Assembly (NCBI GenBank): GCA_900708905.1
Contig: CAADRB010000109.1
Location: 147,246 to 211,245, forward strand
Origin: Hymenolepis diminuta
Lineage: Eukaryota; Platyhelminthes; Cestoda; Cyclophyllidea; Hymenolepididae
Length of the DNA: 64,000 bases
Reading direction: 5' to 3'
Within the stretch, counting starts at the first letter, position 1, and every line of letters begins with the position of its first letter. Shown here one piece after another: positions 1-12,400 of this stretch. The notes below the pieces were generated by a model that saw only the letters and a program-made list of their open reading frames with translations, had not been told where the DNA came from and did no database searches. The position numbers and the translations under genes are program-made.

Positions 1-3000
1 CGTTTTGAAAAGACTTAAAAGCAAATGTGGGAACTTCATCAAATCATTTTTATAGTACTTTAAGTGTAGATAAAGATTGTTTAAAATGCATCACGATTTC
101 CAATTTCCTCGATTGATGCAAGAAACTCAGTTCAAAAGCCTAAGCGAATTCTTCGAGAATATTCAAGACGTGTTTGGCTTTAAATAAGACTGTCAATTTT
201 AGTGGAAGCCTATGATGTTCGGACTAATAAGACATTTATAAGCAGCAAGTTTCAAGATATCGGCGAACAAATGTCATCTTTGACCTTACAACACGTCCTC
301 AATTCGCACCGATCGTAGAGAATAACTAATTTGAACCATTCTTTAGTGGAGCCGATTTCATCTTGTCTTATTGTGCAAACCTCAATGAAAATTAAACCAT
401 TCCTACTATGTTAAATAAGTTGAGAGAACTCTTCCCGGAATTCTTGACGTCAAATTAGGGATTTCTAAATTGCAAATCCACTATTCATGTATTTTTGCTC
501 GGGAAGGATTTCAGTGCAAAAATTCAAGAAGTAATTTGCAGTTCGGCTTCGGGAATTGTGTGTTGATTTAGCAACCTCTAAGAATTCAACCGAAATTTGA
601 TCCGGTGGAGATCGCATTACCGAGAGAGACAACCGACTTTAAGGACTAAACCTATTTTTAATGGCCAGCTACTAAATCAGCTCTACAGGAATTACGTTTG
701 GACGAGATCTGACGTTTCATGTTGGAAACCTCAAAATGAACTTTTTTGCTTTATCAAGCTGCAACTGAGGGTGCTCTAATGGCTTCCCATGGGAAATTAG
801 ACATGTTTAATATTTTTTTGTTTTTAAAAATTTTTACTAAATGTATTTCACACTAAATTCAACTCTGACTTATTTATATTACACTGATTTCTCATTAAAC
901 GAACCATTATTTTGTGTTCGGGAAGTGTTTTATTATAAAATTCGAGCTTAATTCTCCTCCACTCATTCCTCTCCTTAGGTACATCCTCTTATCTCTTTCC
1001 CTTCTAAATTAGTCACATGTGCGTTGAGCTATTTTCAGGTGAATTGCGGTTCGTCGAAAGGGAGATTTAATTACCTAATTCGCCGCTAATTAGCATTAGT
1101 TTTCCTTTTAATCCGAAAGGCCATGCAGTATCGTTGGCCCTGTCTGAAGCACAAGTAAGTGAAGTGAAACTACGGCGTTTTTTGCTCTTCAAACCAGCAT
1201 CTTCTGCATTCAATGTGACTCAGTGTTTGTTTAAATCGTCACTTATAGGAGCTTGAAAACACGCCACAAGGGAGGCTGTAAAAGTTAAGAAAAAATAACT
1301 CTAATTGTAACTTAATGGAAACGGGTGTCACGCAAGAACTTGCTCTAAAGAGTCTTTCTCGCCCATAAAACACTTCCTCTTAAGGTGTTTTAACAAACTC
1401 CGTTAAAGCGAAATTTCCCTAAGGCGGACTTTAAGTTTCCCTCAAATTAATCAACAATTCTTCTGAATGGAAATAATTCGAACGATAAATCACGATATGA
1501 TGAAAAAGAGGGAAAGATTATAATTTACTCTCTCGTGCCGAACACATGCTTTGAAAAATGACAATTTAATAAAATTTACATTCACCAGAGATTAGGTTTG
1601 ATGGGTTTCGAAGCTGGGAAAGTGAGCAATTTATCAATGAATGTTCGCCTTAACTTAATTTTATTAGATTTAAAACGACAGTTTGACCACTCTGAGAAAT
1701 TTTTCTTGAAGTTAGGCCTTTGAAGAAAACAAATTTTGAGGCCTAACCAATAATGGATATTTCTATATTTAACCCCAAAGTAAGGCAAAAGGTCACAACT
1801 TGTCATTGTAGGATAACAACTGGAGTCGGTTAACACTAAGCCCAATAGATGATCAAGGGGAGGGGACGGAAAAGACGCTGAGAGTAATGATAAGGTGTCA
1901 GTGGTCCTTAGGTCATTTGATGTGTCGATTCGGGTTTTATGAAATGAGCAGTTTACTCTCAAAGTTCGAATTTCATAATCCAACCTGTGGATTGCTGAGC
2001 GAATTCATGTCCACACTATCCAGTACTTATTGACCCTTCGTGTCTCCATGACCTTGAGAAAGCAAAACGATCGTAAATGATACTAGGCAGCTTGCATACT
2101 CTTAACAGAGTAGAAACGAGATAGCTGGAATTAATTATAAAACAAAGCAGATTTGAAAATTAATTTAAAGTTCAAGAATTTCTTTATTTCCTTCCATTCT
2201 GCAAGCTTATATTTAACAAAGAATTCACGATGGAGAATATCAAATTCAAAATGAAAGACAAATAGCGCAGTTTGTCTTTTCGTAGTGGAATGCAATCGGG
2301 TTGTGAGGAAGAGAGAGGATGTCCGAGGAAGTGGCAGAATTTCTCAGCCCAACTGTGGGACGCTGTGTCTGACCACCTACATTAAATAAAGCAGAAGCGA
2401 GAAACTAATTAATAGCAATGTCTGCTCCTCCTCCGTAGAGGCTTAATTAATAGCAAAAACCTTCCTCCTCTCCAAATAATCTAATTTTAAATGGCTTTTC
2501 TCGATCAATTGACCATTCGCGATTCGTTTTGACTTTATAATTAAGTGCAAGTGTAAATAATAAAATGAAAAGTCGGTTTTACTGAACAGGATAGAATCAA
2601 TATAAGATGGTTATGGTTATGAGAAAATATTTTATGGAAAAGAGGTATGGAGAGTTTAACTTTCATCCTTTTCGGGAGGGAAGAATTGGCGCTGCTGTTT
2701 TTTCAGAAGACACATAAAAGAAACTCGCATTGAATATAAAATCTGGCATGTGGTGTTTCAATTGCTTCCGTCCTTTATGAGAACTTAAAGCAACCAAAAT
2801 GTGGCAGTGGAAGTCCTTCCTGATCGTTGGCCTTGAGGACCAGCGATCAATTGCGTATTACCTTCTTTTCAGCAAAAATTCCCTAGGAGTTGTCAGCTTT
2901 GAATTTCATCGGCTTCGTTCGATGTTCTTTGAGGTGGAAATGTAAGATATTTCCTTAAACGCTTCAGGAACACTGGCATTTTAAGATGAATGACTAGGCG

Positions 3001-3390
3001 CTTCGAATTTTAATTTAATTTCGAGCAGTAATAAAGAAAACCGGAAAAATTAATCTACTTATTTTTCTCTTATTAGTTTTCTAGTAGCAGAACACATAAA
3101 CGATTTTCCATCTACTTATTGCAAAACAGGCTGATTTATTCTCTTTTCTCCTCTCTTTTTATTTTGTCAAACTTGGAGATATAAAATTTCTGAAAATAGC
3201 AGATTTTCCTTTTTCCGCTCAAATTGAAGTGGGGGAAAGCACGAAAGCCGGCAACATTAAGTTTGTTCAAATTTGAATATTTTTCAAATGCAGTAGAAGC
3301 GACAAAATATTGTAAGCTGACAGTCGTCACTATTGCTTAAAATAACCAATCATTTTAGTGAATGTTTTAAATATTTATTTAAATAAGAAA
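1..3390. other. No gene seen; AT-rich intergenic DNA
   Basis: I see no coding exon here. The longest open frame is on minus at 1582-1983 (133 codons). It has no recognisable domain, no family resemblance and no convincing splice context, so I treat it as chance. This stretch lies beyond the 3' end of the MEKK1 gene. Confidence 0.6.
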
Positions 3391-3399
3391 AATTATTCC

Positions 3400-3962
3400 C
3401 TCTACTCTTGGAAAAATCGTGTAGGAGCCAGAAAATGGAATTTCCTGCCTTATGATTTGCAGATTTGTTAAAACTGGAAACATCGTTTACAACTCTGGTG
3501 AAATTCAATGAGGTCCGTCCGCACATAGCCACCAAACCCATCATTTCTTCAACTGACTTTTCGACCCCGGTTGAAGTTTTTGTTGTCGGAGAAAAACCGA
3601 AGATATCTCTGTTCTTTCTTCAAGAGTCCTTTCATGCACATTAAACGATTCTCTTGAGTAATTTTTGTCCACATTAACTGACAACCTCATCTAAGAATGT
3701 CTAGATGAATATCATTCCTTATATAATGTTGTTCCTTCGGACACTTGAAGGTCTTTGGCAAGATATCGCGCTTTGACTTCCACAATTTTCGCCCATCATG
3801 TCATGTCGTGCACTCTACTCACAAACCCAGGTGTTCTGAGTGGGTCAGCAGAGCGTTGTCAATGATCTCTTCCTTGTGGCGGCCAATTCATCTTCATCGT
3901 TTTCAATCAGCAGCTTATTTCTAACTCTGCAAGGGAAAGATGTGGTAACTTTTAGACATCCT
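3400..3962 (-). mobile_element. Decayed mariner transposase fragment, copy A
   Basis: Read on minus from about 3,960 downward, this encodes a broken mariner transposase N-terminal half. Visible pieces are the helix-turn-helix stretch LAKDLQVSEGT (mariner family: xxARDLQVSKGT) and, further on, a remnant of the RNDRWLCAD motif near 3,510-3,545. Several in-frame stops and frameshifts show that it is dead. It is an inverted relative of copy B at 6.09 kb: the first 150 nt of the two copies match at roughly four positions in five by eye. The C-terminal catalytic half is missing or unrecognisable here. Terminal inverted repeats and TA duplications were not identified, so both limits are approximate. 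Confidence 0.75.
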
Positions 3963-6085
3963 GCAATTCCTAAATCCCCGTCTTTCGCTTTCATCGACTC
4001 TGTTACATAGAGTGTCCTTTCATTTCCTCACTGAAAGTAGTATCTGGCATGAGATTTTCTGATATAAACGATGCATCAATTATTATCGAGTTAGTTTAAA
4101 GTACAAAAGTAAAAGCGAGGATTTCGCCAGAGCTGTGAACGGCATTTCCAGTGTTAACTTATTCATGAATAATAACAAGAGAAATAATAAATGATAAAAG
4201 CTCGACGCGAGTATCAATGGACACGATTTTATTTTTCAAGAGGTTTAGGGGAGAACTTCCCTTGATTTAATCCGTTCAATTTATGATACTTGAATAGGAT
4301 AATAGCTGACGGACGAAGAAGCATTGTTTACGCAGGACAAAATCTGTTCAGACGTAAGATACTAGCAACCGTCAACATGCACTTGCGTGGAATATCGATT
4401 TAGCGAGACAACGTATACGGACAAGCTATTTCAGGTAACTGCAATGGGATTTCCGAAATCGTGGATTTTTTAACCGTCATGTTTGGAATTCAAGTGCATT
4501 TCAATTAGTTCTTCCACAAGAACAGTCTTTGTCAAACGTTTCTTCGACACGCGCTCTTTTATTTCTTATTCACGTACATTAACTGAATGATTACTTTAGT
4601 GGAATACAGTTCACCAAGGCTCCTTAGTGAGTTCTTGCTCCCCACTGGAACCGACCGTGACCATCTTCTTTCTTCATGTAATGGCCTTCTGCATTTGTTT
4701 AATGTTTATGCCATTTCTATTAATTAGTAGAAAAAATTAAATTATCAATTATCATTAATAAATTAAATTACTAAGTAAAATTTGAAGGTGGAGATCCAAT
4801 GAAAATGAATCCTGAAAGTCCATTGTGATAAATGAGCTTCATCTCTTATGTAAAAAAATTATAAATTAACTCAGCTTTTAATAAGTTCCCCTTTTAATTA
4901 TCACTTGTCGATTTTAGACTTTCGATCAAGTTGCGGATCTGAGATCGACTGTCACTTTATTTAAATTACTTATCTCTTCTTCTGGATCTTAAGAGCAGTG
5001 TTGATCTTGAAATTAAATTAATTTAAATCGGATTTTGGTCCACAAGTATGTTGTCTGAGGTCCGCCGTTCTGATGTCCTGCCCAGCAATTTTTTCAAAAT
5101 TTCTGATTGCTACACCTTCAGTCCAAAGTGCTAAATCAAAAGAGGAGGTAAGAAAGGTGCTAAAACATTATAGCCGACCGCACATTTCATCTTCGCCCAG
5201 TGCACTCCAGGTGAGAGAGGGTGACATGCGTTAAATTTTATTAAAGCGCACACGTCTGAAATCACCACCTCTCACCCCAAAGGGTGATTCATGTGACTTC
5301 TGCAGTAGCCCATTGTGTGTCTACATTGAGCGGAGACCTTTGCGGTTTGCTTATCTTCCACCTCGGCCTCCTAAAAATTAACTGTTTGCAGGGATATTTG
5401 ATGACAGGCAATATTGTCTTTGTAATTTGGACAAACTTGAGAGGCAATAAAAGTCATGCGGTAGAATTCATCGTACGAATTTCTATTTTAATAAATTCCC
5501 CCTCTTGCCTAACACTTACCTTTATAAGCAATCTCGAAAAATGCTCAGCTTGAAGGACTGAAGACCAGTACTCTAGAAGGGATCAGTTTGTCCTCCTTAG
5601 AGCACTGTCAGATTTAGGCTTGGAACAACTTCATAAGATGAATACGCTAGATACCCGTATCTAATGGATAATTAAGGCTTACAACCATTCCGTTACACTC
5701 TAAGTGAGCAATTTTGGAATAGCAATGATCAGAACATTTCTCTTCGCACAGGTTTCGGACGAACCCTCACATTTAAGAACCATTTGGAAGTGAAAATTAT
5801 ATTATCTACCTTAACAGACACCTCAAGAGATAGGAGAAGACGTTTCTTCGGCTTGGATTATTTGGTTTAGCAATTCCTATTCAATGAATAAAAGTCTTCA
5901 TACGCAATGGATATGTAGAGGGTATTTGAGAGCACTCTTACTTTGTACTTTAAACTAACCCGATATTAAGTAATGCACCGTTTATATCAAAAGATCTCAT
6001 GTCAGATACTACTTTAATTAATGAAGTGAAAAGACACGCCGTGTAGCAGGGTCGATGAAATCTGAACACAGGAATTCAGAAATAA
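3963..6085. other. No gene seen; spacer between mariner copies
   Basis: About 2.1 kb of AT-rich DNA separates two divergently oriented mariner relics. An 89-codon open frame on plus (5284-5553) has no recognisable features. I cannot tell whether this spacer is part of the insertion or ordinary host DNA. Confidence 0.5.
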
Positions 6086-7075
6086 CAAGATACCTAAAAG
6101 TTTCCACATCTTTCCTTTGCAGAGTTAGAAATAAGCTGCTGAATGAAAGCAATGGAGACGAATTGGCCACCACGAGGGAGTGAAAAGAGCACTGTCAACG
6201 CTCTGCTAACCCACTCAGAACACCTAAGTTTGTGGGAAGAGTGCACGGCATGGCACGATGGATGAAAATCGTGGGAAGTCAAAGCGCGTTGTCTTGCCAA
6301 AGATCTTCAAGTGTCCGAAGGAATAACACTACATAAGGAATGTTATTCATCAAGACGTTCATAGGTGTGGTTGTCAGTTAATGTGGACAAAAACAACTCA
6401 AGAGAATCGTTAAATGTGTTCAAAGCGACTCTTGAAGAAATTGAAGCATCCGAAAGAACAGGGATGTCTTTGGTTTTTCTCCGACATCAAAACCTTCCAC
6501 CAGCATCGAAAAATCAATTGAAGAAATAATGGGTTTGGTGGCTCATTGAATTTTCAACTGTTAGGCATGCGGACAAAGTTTCCAGCAACGGTGATGGTTT
6601 TCGGTGTTGTTAGCAGTGGAGGACACATCACGACTCCTCCATCTATTCCACAGAGTCTGCCTTGAGTCTATGGAGACGCAGGTGCAGATGCAGATGCCTA
6701 TGTGGAGACACTTCAAATCACTGTTGTTAAGCCACTTTGCATAGACAGTGTAGCCAGTGGAGGAAGACCCTATATCTCCCAACAAGATTCGACTCCATCC
6801 CATAAAGCCCTCAAAACCCAGGATTGGATGGACGGCCGAGAATTTCCACCATCATGCCAAACCAAATTTGTGGCCGCCTTTTAACTACATACTGAACCTT
6901 AATCCTTGTGATTATTACGTGTGGAGCGGGGATTTATTGGAAGAGGAAATAAATAAGCGTCCCCATAACACCAAAATCCTCCTCCCTCACGTAAGCCATA
7001 GGCGGAGCGATGGAGGACATGAATGAAGACTACCAGGTGACAGCTTGCAGTGGCTTTCGGAGTTGAATTGAGTAG
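6086..7075 (+). mobile_element. Decayed mariner transposase pseudogene, copy B
   Basis: Nearly full-length mariner-like transposase in pieces on plus. The N-terminal half (about 6,090-6,480) mirrors copy A. The middle (about 6,575-6,880) carries PATVMVFGVVSSGG, then YVETLQITVVKPL, then QQDSTPSHKALKTQDWM, which match the mariner catalytic core and its second Asp region. The C-terminal part (about 6,840-6,990) reads HAKPNLWPP, LNPCDYYVW and NKRPHNTK. The third catalytic Asp, normally in LNPLDYYVW, is kept but the leucine before it is Cys. At least three frame changes and several stops are needed to follow it, so it is inactive. The family looks irritans-like, as in many invertebrate mariners. 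Confidence 0.88.
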
Positions 7076-10000
7076 ATGATAGAAGCTGAAGGAGGATATG
7101 TAGAATAGAACCAAGGTTAATATTATGATTATTTATTTTGCTATAAGAAATTGCAAGTTCCGACCATGAACAATTTCATTTTCTGTTTTTCTGAAAGTGC
7201 GTCAGGTGTCCTTTTGCATCCTGCATATATATTTATTAGAGGCGAGTGAACTCAATGGCTTTCTGAAATTTGGAGGACTTAAAATTCTTATTTGACCATA
7301 TTCGGCATTATTTGCGCATGTTAATTGATTGGAATTCCTGTGAAACCGGAAGGGATTTGATCTGTTATTCTCAAGCATCATTTCACATGCTGATGAATTC
7401 AATTCGTTCTGCTGGAAATGAGTAATTAGAAGTTCCTTGGAAAGGCCGGTTTACAATGTCTTAAGGAAGCTTGATTTTCGCTCGGACAAACAAAGACTAA
7501 ATGTTAAGGCCAGTTGCCAGGCCCCTGTTTTGCTCTCGAGACGTCTCTGAACACATGTCTGATAGCATTTAAATGTCAAATATAATTTATAAAAAATTCT
7601 TTTTTCTTATTTCTACAACTTCTGAGAATGACGAGATTTCATGCAGACGAATGCAAGACCACTTTTTGACGATGTTTTATTATTCGTTGCCCAATTTTTC
7701 TTCTAAAAACTCCCCAAGTATGCACAACTGTTTAAATTGAGATTCAGAAAACGGTACAGATTTTTTTCCCCAAATCAAGGCCATAGTAGAAACACAAATT
7801 GCCCTGAGAGGTGGCTGCTATGGGGATAAAATATGCTACTTGAGCGATATAATCTCAAATTATTTGGCATAGAGGTTTGCCCGCACTCACTCACTCACTG
7901 ACTCTTTTTATGACTTTCGACATACTTTGGACGTATTTTTCAATTTCTACAATTCCACTTTCTGCGTGTTTTATGCCAATACAGATGGCCGTTTAACGGC
8001 ACCCTCTCAGCACATTCCCCGTCATATTTTCTTTCTTAATAACTTGACCGAATTTACTTCAATCGAAATGTGTAATTTACATTTAAATTTACTACTGTGA
8101 GGTAATAATTATAAAATTTCTTTATTTAATTTTTAAATTTCAATTCAATGACTCTTCCTTTGACACAAGATTGCATCGATTTAATTCCAACTCTATGGTG
8201 AAATAAATAAAACCACATTTTAATATGTTTACTGTTAAATTTAGCTCAAATGAAAATTTATGTGCCAATGAGCATTAAAGAGGAGATTCCTACTAGATAT
8301 TTCTAATGGTATTTGGCTTTAACGGACTGGAATTTCGACTATCAAAATATCATCGGAAATTTTCCTAAGAATTGTAATAGGAAAGGAATTAAAACAACTT
8401 GAAACTAGGAGGGTTGAAGATTTTCCACCTGTTTTGCAGTAGAAGGCAGCCAGATGGAATGGCTAAAAGTCTCCACTTACCATGTTTGATGTTGATTGCG
8501 AAGTGAGGACCAGGTGCTTACTCAATTGTCTGTCTCGCACTGATCAACCCTCATCGTCGGAAGAGTTTAGTTTCTTCTTTCAGTGAAGTTTTTTTTTAAC
8601 TGAAGGAAATCCTTAGAGAAAAATTTTTTTACTTCCTAGTACTAGATTGCAAAGGTATTTCGAAAACTTTCCTAAGTGACTCCAAACTTTTTCAACTATT
8701 CCTTGTTAGATATTTTTAGTTTATGGAACTCCGATAGAGTGATTTGAATTTCACTGAAATTCTAAGCAAAATAAGAAATTAAGTATATTATCCTCAATTT
8801 GACAGTCCTAGTTTCTCCTCCATGGTTTTTCGATACATGTACTGAAGTATTTTTTGATTCATATGGCTTGGCAAGCACATAATGTCATTACCATCCACGA
8901 CAATCAGGGTGAAATCTGTCTGGAATTAGGCAAGTACTCATGTAATATGGTACATTGAAATTGGCACGACATTCACCGTTTAATGAAAGACGCTCGCAGG
9001 AGATATGAGTCACACAGGCAGACAGTGTAAGGACACACTCGGTGGGGGGTCGGTCAGACGACTTTCGACCCTCTGAGGTGACGAATGTAACTCCCACGGA
9101 CTACTCTAAGGTGTAAATGTGGAAATAAACAGGGACGTCCGTTGATCTTAGGTGAAAATTTCATGATTTGCAGCATGTCATGTCTACAATCGCACAGCAT
9201 TCCACTTAAAAAAACGGGGAATAACGTCACAGGTATTATATCAGCGACCCTTTATCAACAAAGACAAGTGGATATATATCCACAATAGGAGAGAAATAGG
9301 TTGGGGAAGACTAGGAAGACCAAATCTCTAGATTAGATAAAAATGTAAATACTGGAGAGTGACGCTGGGGAAGGACCACTACGCACAAAGACCAGTTATA
9401 TCAATAGGCGACCCCTTATAACTTTGCTCGGCTTGGTTTGATTCAATAGCTAAAAAGCACCCTTAATAATCCACAAGCACTGAAAGTTATTTACATTTTC
9501 AATCTAGGCATGTCTTCGTCCTTCTGTTTTAATAAAAAGATGACAAAAACTTCCTCAATGTCGATATTTCATGCGAATGTTGTTATAATATTCGGCGTTC
9601 TCTCGACAGTACTTCAGATATTCGGAAAATTTATAGAAAAATTGAATTTTTAATTTTTGCAAAACATCTCCTTCGCCTTTTCAGCTCTAAACTTTTAAAT
9701 GTTTTCTTCTGCTTGTTTAAGTAACTAATTGTTTTCCTAATTCTTTTGTCTGATAAGAGAATACAAGATGTTTTCAATGTAAACTAGAACGCAAAAACAC
9801 CAGCTTGTTCTCTTGCTCTGCAGCTGTTCTCTAGGTGAAAGAGCAGGAACTGCAAAACAAAATAGAAGAGGCATTTTTATTATCAAGATTGTAGAATCGG
9901 GGCGTCACTCTCCGTCTGCTGTCACATCCTCTTACTTCAAAAACAATTCATTATCCTGACGGGATGACGCTAGCGCATTTGTAGATAACCAACTTTAAGC

Positions 10001-10223
10001 AAACTCCTTCTAAATTCAAAAGTAAATTGCCTCCCTCATATTACGGCATTGCATTTTAAGAAACTGAATCATGTTTTAAAAGACGAAGATTGGTAACTTC
10101 GGAAACTCTGAAATTTTCCGATAAAGTCTTCTGATAATCATTTCTGCATACTCACCCTTGGGGGAGTAATTCTTCAATCTGCTCTTATCGATTTTTATAA
10201 ACTATAGTACTTAATAATTCCAG
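7076..10223. other. No gene seen; AT-rich intergenic DNA
   Basis: No exon supported on either strand. There is a short CACT tandem repeat at about 7,884-7,900. The remaining open frames are short and featureless. Confidence 0.55.
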
Positions 10224-10354
10224 AGTCAAATTTGGAGAGCTCTGGCATGGCAAACATGCACGGTGACCAATACGCCCCCGACGCAGACCTGTCAACCTGC
10301 ATACAAATCGACCCGCTGTGGTCATATTTCTATGCGAACTGCATACTTCCTTAA
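10224..10354 (+). other. Exon-like GC-rich island, possible terminal exon
   Basis: A GC-rich block stands out from its AT-rich surroundings. It starts right after a plausible acceptor (AATTCCAG ending at 10,223). Its open frame includes ATG at 10,247 and ends with TAA at 10,352-10,354, encoding about 42 residues, including LSTCIQIDPLWSYFYANCIL. I do not recognise the product and found no partner exon. It could be a last exon of an unannotated plus-strand gene, a short peptide gene, a piece of an old transposon, or chance. Confidence 0.25.
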
Positions 10355-11616
10355 CCAATAAATTGTTCCTCGAACTTCCTTCTGAGTCTGAGCTGCCATG
10401 ATCAGACTACGTAAGGCACTGAATTCATATCAACATCAAACAGATTGTAAATAATTATGTAAAGGAATGATTTTTCGTGTTAGTTCGCACTGGTCGGAAA
10501 TAAAATCATCCACCCTTCAAGTTAATAGGGAAGAAATTTCTCATATTCATTCATTAACTTTCTGTTTCGTTGCACTTACAAACTCATACAACTTTTACAC
10601 TTTCACAGCTTCCCCAGGTCTGGTAATTTGAAATGTATCGCTATCTCCTCTCTGCTGTCTTATAACTTTAAGATGCTGAAATCAAGTGAGACCGTTTTAC
10701 CTTCTCGACCATTGAAAACAGAAGTGAATTAAAGTATCAAGATCGACACTTCTTGATTAAAAGACTGATCAATAAACAATTAACATCGTAGAGAAGCATT
10801 TCCGCAATCCAGAGGACGAATCAAGAAATTTGAATTTTCAACATGAACTACCAGAATTCGACAAAATCTTCGACTGCCCTCAACATCATGTTGATCCCCT
10901 CCTCCTTTCTGCTAGCCGGTTTCAGTTGCTTCCCACAGTTAAAAATTTCATTTATTTTTTTTTTGCGCGTCACAATAAGAATACATTCATAAAGTATATT
11001 TTTCTTGAATTAGATTTCATTTATTGCATAATAAATTCAGTTTGAACTTAAATCGAAATCATGCAAGCCGTAGAATCCTCCTATGATGTCCATCAGAAGA
11101 AATTTTTCTTTAGTGATTTGTAACTCGAAAAACTGTTCTTAAAAATTATCTAATTTGAGTGCGTTTTATTCTGAAACCAACCGAATTCGGGTTGAGCTGA
11201 GGATACAATATTAAGAAACGCAAACCATCATTTCTAAAATTCAATGTCGGCCACAACTTTAACGTACCCGTCTTGAAAGCTGATTTCTAAATGAACGCTT
11301 TCAAAATCCCAGTGAATGAAATTCTGAAGGATATGAATCCCCTAATACCTTGCTACTAAAAATATGAGGAAATTTTGATTTCAAGATGGAAATTCCACAA
11401 TTTGCCTTTTCCCTAACCTCGGTCAATATCGCATATTTGCTGCTATATTTGTTCAAGTAGACTACAATTCAATCTGATCTATTCCACGCTGCTTTGTATT
11501 GACGATCATTATTAATTCGAAGGATGACAGTTAAATCAGAATCAACTTTTAAAAGTGTGATATTACCAGCCCAACTCACAGTACACTAAAAAAGCGTGTT
11601 CGCAACTGAAAACGAC
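10355..11616. other. No gene seen; downstream of MEKK1
   Basis: AT-rich DNA past the presumed 3' end of the MEKK1 transcript. A 71-codon plus-strand frame at 10,830-11,045 is low-complexity and unconvincing. Confidence 0.5.
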
Positions 11617-11622
11617 TTTATT
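11617..11622 (-). promoter_or_regulatory. Candidate poly(A) signal for MEKK1
   Basis: TTTATT on plus reads AATAAA on minus, about 330 nt beyond the MEKK1 stop codon. Other matches exist further away, so this is only the nearest good candidate. Confidence 0.35.
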
Positions 11623-11950
11623 AACCCTGTCAAATGAGTTTTTGCTTGAAAAAGAGTTGGCGATATGGAAACAAAATAAGCTACGGCAGAAAATATCCCC
11701 TAAATGTCAATTTGAAATACAATTGTGTTCTGGTAGAAAAAAGAAAACGGCCAGAACTCACATATACACAAAAGGAAAGAGACTGCAAGAAGACAGCATA
11801 ATACGCATATAGGGGATAGAGAAAGTGATATACAAAATGGAAGATAAAAGATTTTCATTAAAATGCGATAAAGATAGGATTAAAATATTCACACGCACTA
11901 TTCAGAAGATTTTCTACTTATATCCTATCAGTAGAGGGAAACTTTCAAAG

Positions 11951-12400
11951 TCATTGGTTTCGGAAAATTTTGCGCTGCGGGACTACCATTTGGTGTTGAC
12001 GAGACTGGGGCAATGGGGTCACTAATTTGTCATAATTTGGAGAAGAGGACATCGCCTTGGTTGGGTTGGAGGAGGAGGATGGAATGGAGTTTTCGTGAGG
12101 AACAGGCGGGAGGGCGCGATGTCGACTTGCGCCACGAGGTGAGCTGTGATTGCTACTGGAGAGGCTAACTGCCGTGAAGCTTTTTGATAAATTACTGCAA
12201 GTCCTATTCAGTGGAATCATTCTTGAAGTGTCTGTAGAAGGCTCTTGTGCTGAGGTAATAGCTGAAAAGACTGGATGCTGTAAAAGACGTCTCGCAGTAG
12301 GCCTCTGTTCAGGAACTCGATTAAAACAGGAGTCGAGAAACTGCCTGACTGAGGGACTTATAGATTTTGTATAAGGGGGCGGTTGGTCAGTCGATGCAAT
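11951..12400 (-). CDS. MAP3K1: MEKK1 exon 12: kinase end and Ser-rich tail
   Basis: Residues 1406-1554 and the stop. [21 protein letters not shown] (R1438) close the kinase domain. Human MAP3K1 ends three or four residues after HPVF; here about 104 residues follow, rich in Ser, Asn and Pro, with a class I SH3-type motif RALPPVP at 1500-1506. The acceptor CATTTTCAG|ATTGCA follows a 73 nt intron. Confidence 0.92.
   Translation of the reverse strand: MASTDQPPPYTKSISPSVRQFLDSCFNRVPEQRPTARRLLQHPVFSAITSAQEPSTDTSRMIPLNRTCSNLSKSFTAVSLSSSNHSSPRGASRHRALPPVPHENSIPSSSSNPTKAMSSSPNYDKLVTPLPQSRQHQMVVPQRKIFRNQ

Noticed and set aside
1582..1983. 133-codon minus-strand open frame
   Set aside because: No domain, no family resemblance, no splice or start context; length is reachable by chance.
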